From Patescibacteria group bacterium (GTDB lineage: Bacteria > Patescibacteriota > UBA1384 > XYA2-FULL-43-10 > 1-14-0-10-43-13): DNA of 18,462 bases. The stretch is from the NCBI GenBank assembly GCA_022705465.1, contig JAKJEK010000004.1:1-18462 (forward strand), read 5' to 3'. The notes under the pieces are model-generated. The model did not search any database. It had not been told where the DNA came from and saw nothing but the letters and a program-made list of their open reading frames with translations. Position 1 is the stretch's first letter, and every line of letters starts with the position of its first letter. Shown here in pieces: positions 14,191 through 18,462 of this stretch. Position numbers and translations under genes: made by a program.

Positions 14191-15735
14191 ATGGAAAGAT
14201 TTAACTATGTGCCCGGGCAGGAGTTTGCAATTACGCCGGAGGGGGTAGGAGCGGCGTTAGAGATGTTACGGGAGCGTGTAGCAGCAGCTTCTGAGCTCGC
14301 ATTTGTAGGAGAACTAACGGACCGATTTCCTGGCGCAAGAGTGGTGCTGGTGGGTGGAATTGTGCGTGATGCATTGATTGGTCTGAAAAGTAAAGACTAT
14401 GATTTTGTAGTGGAGGGTGTTGAGTACGATGACTTGGTTGAGTTTTTGGCTCAGTACGGGGAAGTTGAATATAAACAAAGTCGAAGCTACGGAGTGTTGA
14501 AGTTTCAACCTCAGGGGTACCACGAAAAATTGGATATTGCTTTGCCAAGAACAGAAATATATGAGCCGGGGCAGCGGGCTGGGAATGCTAATGTTTCGCT
14601 GGAGAAAGTGGCAATAGAGGAGGATTTTTCTAGACGAGACTACACAATTAATGCACTTGGTTTGGACATGAAAACCGGGGAGATTATTGATCCGTTTGGC
14701 GGGGTTGAAGATTTGCGCAGGGGGCAGATAAGAGCGGTTAACGATCCGCGGGAGCGGTTTATGGAGGATCCAACCAGGATACTGAGAGGAATCCGTTTTG
14801 CCGCTAAGCTTGGATTCAAGATTGAAGAGAAAACTCTCAGGGCGATGGCTGAGCTAAAGGACGAGATGGTAAGGACCTTTGTGGATGAGGAGGGCAGAGA
14901 GGTGGCCCGGGTTCCGGTTGAGAAGGTGAGGGATGAGTTACTAAGGGCGTTGCAAGCGGATCCAGTGCGATGTGTGGAGTTATATGATCAGCTAGGGATT
15001 TTGCAGATGTATCTTCCGGAGGTGGCAGCCATGAAGGGAGTTCCACAGCCACAAGAATTCCATAGCGAGGGTGATGTATTTGTTCATACTAAACTGGTCT
15101 TGGATCATTTACCGCAAAAGGCGCCAGTTGAGTTGATATTAGCGGCGCTGATGCACGATATCGGTAAAGTTGATACTTATCAGCCGCCGAAGGTGACTGG
15201 CGACAGAATTCGATTTAACGGTCATGCGGAGGTGTCGGCCAGGCAAGCGGAAGCAGTGCTGGAACGATTAAGAGTTAACAAGAAGGACGGAACTATTGCA
15301 AAGACGGTGTGGTTGGTCGAAAATCACATGAAGGCACTGTCGTTTGCGGAAATGCGAGTTAGTACGCAAAAGAAATTGGCGCGGCACGAACAGTTTCCAA
15401 ATCTGGTAGCACTAACAGCAGCGGACGCGGCTTCCAGTTTAAGGCCAGACAGGACAACAGACTCGTCTTTTGTCCCAGTAATGCAACGCATATGGCAAGA
15501 GGTTGCCAGAGAGCGGGAAGCGGGGAAAGGCCCTGTCCTGCTGGATGGCCATGAGATTGCCCGGGTACTGAAAAGACACATGCCAGACTTTAGCCAAAGA
15601 GAACATGGGCGATTGATCGGTAAAATCAAAAATATGGTTATGGAGGCTTATGATGAGGGGATTGTTAATAGTAAAGATGAAGCTCTAGCCTGGCTGTCTG
15701 ATAATTTCGAGGAATTGGTAAGGAAGCTTAAGTAA
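14191..15735 (+). CDS. cca: tRNA nucleotidyltransferase (CCA-adding family) with HD domain
   Basis: 514 residues from ATG 14191; GAGG lies about 8 bases upstream. The frame stays open to 14044, but that part overlaps the preceding gene and is not coding. Class II nucleotidyltransferase motifs are all present. These are LVGGIVRDALIG (53-64), the metal-binding pair D69/D71 in KDYDFVVEG, RRDYTINALGL (148-158), DPFGGVEDLRRGQIRAV (167-183) and DPRERFMEDPTRILRGIRFA (185-204). The HD phosphohydrolase domain follows with H299, LMHDIGK (320-326) and NGHAEVSARQAE (343-354). The family adds or repairs the 3' CCA end of tRNAs; the HD part can remove phosphates such as 2',3'-cyclic ends. Related poly(A) polymerases share the core, so some uncertainty remains. 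It is separated from the DUF3006-like gene by a hairpin and may have partly independent expression. Confidence 0.9.
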   Translation: MERFNYVPGQEFAITPEGVGAALEMLRERVAAASELAFVGELTDRFPGARVVLVGGIVRDALIGLKSKDYDFVVEGVEYDDLVEFLAQYGEVEYKQSRSYGVLKFQPQGYHEKLDIALPRTEIYEPGQRAGNANVSLEKVAIEEDFSRRDYTINALGLDMKTGEIIDPFGGVEDLRRGQIRAVNDPRERFMEDPTRILRGIRFAAKLGFKIEEKTLRAMAELKDEMVRTFVDEEGREVARVPVEKVRDELLRALQADPVRCVELYDQLGILQMYLPEVAAMKGVPQPQEFHSEGDVFVHTKLVLDHLPQKAPVELILAALMHDIGKVDTYQPPKVTGDRIRFNGHAEVSARQAEAVLERLRVNKKDGTIAKTVWLVENHMKALSFAEMRVSTQKKLARHEQFPNLVALTAADAASSLRPDRTTDSSFVPVMQRIWQEVAREREAGKGPVLLDGHEIARVLKRHMPDFSQREHGRLIGKIKNMVMEAYDEGIVNSKDEALAWLSDNFEELVRKLK

Positions 15736-15762
15736 GAAAAACACCAGCATGATGCTGGTGTT
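15735..15762 (-). terminator. Intrinsic terminator of the 85-residue gene
   Basis: A perfect stem, AACACCAGC (15740-15748) and GCTGGTGTT (15754-15762), with loop ATGAT. On the minus strand it is followed by a T run (complement of AAAA at 15737-15740 and the A-rich bases before it). No T run follows on the plus strand, so it mainly ends the leftward gene. The design is like that at 10876-10904. Confidence 0.75.
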
Positions 15763-15767
15763 GGGGC

Positions 15768-16025
15768 TTAGTGTGGCCAGTAGTCCTCATATTCGAGGAT
15801 GGCGGCGTAGTGTTTGCCGTTATTGTCCTTGATGACGTGGGTAAACTGGCGTTCGCGCGGTCCAGGATTAAGAAGATACAGGGTCTCGTAGCCCTGTTCG
15901 TTAAGCTCTTTTAGTACGGGATATAGGGCAACCTCTTGGCTAAGAGGTTCGATTAAGTGGGGATACGACCGGCATGGTCTTATCTCCTGTGCCAGGTAAA
16001 CTGCCGGGAGGGGTAGTCTATCCAT
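15768..16025 (-). CDS. Unrecognised 85-residue protein
   Basis: I do not recognise a family. The 85 residues start MDRLPLPAVYLAQEIRPC, contain a helix-like LYPVLKELNEQGYETLYLL and end in a charged, aromatic part (KHYAAILEYEDYWPH). No signal peptide or membrane segment is seen, so it is probably cytoplasmic. That it is a real gene is supported by a strong ribosome site (AAAGGAG about 5 bases before ATG 16025), a TTGACA promoter, a terminator just after its stop, and a GC content of about 55% on one hand-counted line. It stands alone on the minus strand between two plus-strand genes, in the same arrangement as the metalloprotease gene. The LKELNEQGYETLYLLNPG segment hints at a small alpha/beta or regulatory protein but supports no function. 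Confidence 0.7.
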   Translation of the reverse strand: MDRLPLPAVYLAQEIRPCRSYPHLIEPLSQEVALYPVLKELNEQGYETLYLLNPGPRERQFTHVIKDNNGKHYAAILEYEDYWPH

Positions 16026-16049
16026 CGTATCTCCTTTCGGACGAATGTT

Positions 16050-16078
16050 ACACTAACACAACGTAATTACTGTGTCAA
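16050..16078 (-). promoter_or_regulatory. Promoter for the 85-residue gene
   Basis: On the minus strand, a perfect TTGACA (16078-16073), a 17-base spacer and TAGTGT (16055-16050). The -35 is ideal; the -10 matches only 3 of 6 positions. Confidence 0.5.
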
Positions 16079-16121
16079 TTGGTTATTGGTAATAGTGATG
16101 GAAAAGTTGGCTCATTTTGTT

Positions 16122-16127
16122 TATACT
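16122..16127 (+). promoter_or_regulatory. Possible -10 box of the VanW-family gene
   Basis: TATACT matches consensus at 5 of 6 positions and lies 35 bases before the ATG at 16163. I see no good -35 box at the right distance, so this is a weak call. Confidence 0.3.
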
Positions 16128-16162
16128 AACTATGTTGATTGTCAGTAAGTGCGAATATTATC

Positions 16163-18028
16163 ATGAAGAAATATCCGTTAAAGAATTTAAGGACTAAGAA
16201 AGTTTTAGCCATTATTGGGGTGGTACTGGTTGTTGTCCCATTAATTGTATTTGGTGTGTATTCTGCTTTAAACCATAATCGCGTATACGCTTATCAGCAG
16301 ATCGGCGGAGTGACACTAACAGGAAAGACTAAGCCGGAGTTGCATCGAGCGATTTTAGATAAGACCGAGGAAGTCAGGTTAAACGATATTGTGCTAACTT
16401 ACGCACTGGGTGAGGACGATAAGACTTTTACAATCAAGCCGGTTGAGGTTGGTGTGCGATATGATACCGATGTAATAGTAGATTCTATTTGGAACTATGG
16501 TCGGCATGATAATGCGTTTGTTGCTTTGTGGCAGCAAATAAAGGGTTTATTTACTCCAATAGAGCACCGGGCTGAGTTGCACTATGATGAGGAATTATTG
16601 GCTGAAAAGGTGGCGACGATTGCACAAGAAGTTGATTTACCCGAGAAAGATTATTCCTTCGTCTATACTAATGGTAAATTTGCTTTATTGTCTGACCGGT
16701 CTGATGGTCGCAGGATTAATCAGACAGAAGTGCGTAATAGGGTTGTGACTTCGTTGTTGTACCTTGAGCGCAACAAGCTGCCGTTTTCTGCTGAGGTATA
16801 CAGTCCACAGGTGAAGGAGGAGAAGGCGATTGCGCGACTGACTGAAGCAAATGATGTGCTTAATGGCGGCAGCATAGTAGTGGCCTATGAAACTCAGGAG
16901 TTTAAATTCGATAACGACATGATCGGCGGTACCATCAAATCAAAGGTGTCAGGGGATGACTTGGAGATGGTGCTTGATGAAGCCAAGATTAATGCTTTTG
17001 TGGATTCGGTAGCAGCTTCAATTGATGTGGTACCACAGAATGCAAAATTAGCAGTGAAAGATGGCAAGGTGACTGCTTTTCAAATTGCCCAATACGGCAA
17101 GACCTTGGATAAAGAGCAAACAAAGAAATCAATCAAAGAGGCTATCTGGTCACGAGTGGGTAACAAGAGTGCGGCGAACAACAAGCCCATTACCTTGAAG
17201 GTAGAGGTAAATAAGCCGGAGGTGACAGAATCAGATATTGATGCGTTAGGGATTACAGAGCTGATTGGTTCGGCTTTTACGGAATTTAAAGGTTCTCCGG
17301 CTAATCGGGTTCATAATATCGAAACCGGCGCAGCTGCATTGAATGGGGTTTTGCTTAAACCGGGCGAGACGTTTTCTACTTTGGCACGGTTGGGCGAGAT
17401 TGATGATAAAAGCGGTTATTTGCCGGAGTTGGTAATTAAAGAAAATAGGACTGTGCCAGAATTTGGTGGTGGTTTGTGTCAGGTGTCGAGCACCCTGTTT
17501 CGAGCTGCTTTGAATTCCGGCATGGAGATACTAGAGCGGAAGGCTCATCGCTATCGAGTTAGTTACTACGAACCGCCAATTGGTATGGATGCAACTATCT
17601 ATGATCCGGCGCCGGATTTCAAGTTTAAGAACAACTATAATAGTCATGTATTGGTTCAGGTGAATGTAACTAATTATAAGATTACTTTTGATCTATATGG
17701 CACGAAAGATACACGTGAAATAACAGTCGGTAAGCCGGAGACGTGGGGACTCACAAATCCTGGTCCGCCAGTTATCATCGAAACAGATACCTTGGCCCCC
17801 GGGGTAAAGAAGCAACTAGAAAAGGCCCACTCTGGTATTTCGGCGAAATTTTATTACAAAGTTACCAAAGACGGCAATGTGTTACAGGAGACAGAGTTTC
17901 ATTCTAAGTATGTGCCCTGGCCTGAAAAGTGGTTGGTTGGTAAACAGATAGAAGTTGCGCCGTCTCCGGAGGTGCCGAACGTTGAACAAACACCTCCCAG
18001 TGAGCCCGTTCAGCCAGTTCAGCCGTAA
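16163..18028 (+). CDS. VanW-family membrane-anchored protein with peptidoglycan-binding-like domains
   Basis: 621 residues from ATG 16163. The frame extends 8 codons upstream to a TTG, but the ATG begins a normal basic N-terminus (MKKYPLKNLRTKK). One transmembrane segment (about 14-35) is followed by a long extracellular part. Residues ~45-375 look like two copies of the YoaR-type putative peptidoglycan-binding domain (for example GVTLTGKTKPELHRAI, then AYETQEFKFDNDMIGG). The VanW domain spans ~381-512, with ETGAAALNGVLLKPGETFS, FGGGLCQVSSTLFRAALNSG (434 onward, C439), and NYNSHVLVQV. A linker and a Pro/Glu-rich tail end the protein. VanW occurs in some vancomycin-resistance clusters but is widespread in Gram-positives and CPR bacteria, with no proven biochemical role, so this is not evidence of resistance. 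It is followed 24 bases later by a P-type ATPase gene. Likely acts at the cell wall. Confidence 0.9.
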   Translation: MKKYPLKNLRTKKVLAIIGVVLVVVPLIVFGVYSALNHNRVYAYQQIGGVTLTGKTKPELHRAILDKTEEVRLNDIVLTYALGEDDKTFTIKPVEVGVRYDTDVIVDSIWNYGRHDNAFVALWQQIKGLFTPIEHRAELHYDEELLAEKVATIAQEVDLPEKDYSFVYTNGKFALLSDRSDGRRINQTEVRNRVVTSLLYLERNKLPFSAEVYSPQVKEEKAIARLTEANDVLNGGSIVVAYETQEFKFDNDMIGGTIKSKVSGDDLEMVLDEAKINAFVDSVAASIDVVPQNAKLAVKDGKVTAFQIAQYGKTLDKEQTKKSIKEAIWSRVGNKSAANNKPITLKVEVNKPEVTESDIDALGITELIGSAFTEFKGSPANRVHNIETGAAALNGVLLKPGETFSTLARLGEIDDKSGYLPELVIKENRTVPEFGGGLCQVSSTLFRAALNSGMEILERKAHRYRVSYYEPPIGMDATIYDPAPDFKFKNNYNSHVLVQVNVTNYKITFDLYGTKDTREITVGKPETWGLTNPGPPVIIETDTLAPGVKKQLEKAHSGISAKFYYKVTKDGNVLQETEFHSKYVPWPEKWLVGKQIEVAPSPEVPNVEQTPPSEPVQPVQP

Positions 18029-18052
18029 TATCAGCATATTAGTGAGGGAAAT

Positions 18053-18462
18053 GTGAATATTCAAGCCTATCATCATTTATCGGTTCAAGAGGTTGAGCGT
18101 TGTTTTAAGAGTGATCGCGCCAAGGGTATTTCCGGCAAAACAGTTCAGTCTTTGTTGAAAGAATATGGTTTGAATTCGCTTGAAAGTCTTAAGGCAGTGA
18201 GTGCGTGGGAGATCTTGCTACGACAGCTGAGCAATTTCTTTGTGTTATTACTGGCCATTGCGGCAGTGATTTCATATTTTGTTGATGGGCCGGTTCAAGC
18301 AATAGTGCTAGTTACAATCATTTTAATCAATGTGGTTTTTGGTTTTTTTCAGGAATATAAAGCAGAAAGGGCATTGTCGGATCTAAAATCATCGTTTCAT
18401 GCCACTTGTAAGGTGATTCGGGGTGGGAAAGTCGGGGTAGTCTCAACAAAATATTTGGTTCC
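18053..18462 (+). CDS. Cation-transporting P-type ATPase, N-terminal part (runs off the window)
   Basis: The first 136 codons are visible, starting at GTG 18053 with GAGGGA just upstream (18044-18049). An ATG at 18051 is followed directly by TGA in its own frame and cannot be used. The N-terminus has the cation-ATPase N-domain pattern, with LSVQEVERCFKSD, then a KGISGKTVQSLLKEYGLNSL-type stretch and the WEILLRQLSNFFVLLL segment leading into transmembrane helix 1. Helix 2 (AIVLVTIILINVVFGFFQEY) follows and ends with the conserved KAERAL-SDLKS, just before the actuator domain. This matches type II (Ca2+-, Na+/K+- or Mg2+-like) pumps. The catalytic DKTGT motif and the ion-binding residues lie outside the window, so the ion cannot be named. 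Probably in one operon with the VanW gene. Confidence 0.87.
   Translation, partial: MNIQAYHHLSVQEVERCFKSDRAKGISGKTVQSLLKEYGLNSLESLKAVSAWEILLRQLSNFFVLLLAIAAVISYFVDGPVQAIVLVTIILINVVFGFFQEYKAERALSDLKSSFHATCKVIRGGKVGVVSTKYLV

Noticed and set aside
16163..18028. VanW as a vancomycin-resistance gene
   Set aside because: No vanH, vanA, vanX or vanRS-like genes are present; VanW-domain proteins are widespread outside resistance clusters.
18026..18041. TAATAT-CAGC-ATATTA palindrome after the VanW gene
   Set aside because: Short, AT-only 6-bp stem without a T run; too weak to call a terminator.
1..18462. TGA read as glycine (code of some CPR lineages)
   Set aside because: All genes are full length without a single in-frame TGA, so recoding is not supported.
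1..18462. tRNA, rRNA, CRISPR array, insertion sequence or prophage
   Set aside because: I saw no tandem repeat-spacer pattern, cloverleaf, rRNA-like stretch, transposase or phage structural gene.

Overview
The window looks like chromosomal DNA of a bacterium with a small, compact genome. My best guess is a Candidate Phyla Radiation / Patescibacteria lineage, possibly close to Saccharibacteria. This is an inference from gene content and style, not from a marker gene: no rRNA, tRNA or ribosomal-protein gene is present. Supporting points are a K+-independent membrane pyrophosphatase, a VanW-type wall protein, an archaemetzincin-like protease, a secreted lysozyme-like protein of a type I associate with Saccharibacteria and Actinobacteria, cohesin and dockerin modules, GTG/TTG starts, and genes that touch or overlap. 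Sixteen genes end inside the window: nine use TAA, seven TAG and none TGA. No gene contains an in-frame TGA, so the standard bacterial code fits.

Layout. 1-2285 (+): the end of a YbhN-type membrane flippase, an NAD-dependent sugar epimerase/dehydratase and a PHP-domain phosphoesterase. 2227-6697 (-): a tight operon transcribed leftward, made of a membrane-anchored TPR protein, a secreted lysozyme-like protein with a C-terminal type I dockerin, a surface protein with cohesin, FN3-like and Ig-like modules and an LPKTS-hydrophobic-basic anchor (interrupted by one frameshift), and a Wzx-like flippase. 7015-10857 (+): two O-antigen ligase/polymerase-like membrane proteins and a GT4 glycosyltransferase. 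10918-11592 (-): an isolated GC-richer archaemetzincin-like zinc protease with its own promoter and terminator. 11781-15735 (+): H+-pyrophosphatase, a DUF3006-like small protein and a tRNA nucleotidyltransferase with an HD domain. 15768-16025 (-): an orphan 85-residue gene, again with its own promoter and terminator. 16163-18462 (+): a VanW/peptidoglycan-binding membrane protein, then the first 136 codons of a cation P-type ATPase.

How it fits together. Most of the first 11 kb concerns the cell surface: sugar-nucleotide modification, glycan transfer, flipping and polymerisation, plus a possible two-component surface assembly. In that assembly a wall-cutting enzyme carries a dockerin and its immediate neighbour carries a cohesin with a membrane or wall anchor, suggesting the enzyme is docked on the cell surface. 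This cohesin-dockerin pair is the most interesting system in the window. The right half is energy and RNA housekeeping, interrupted by two short minus-strand genes that look like independently acquired transcription units.
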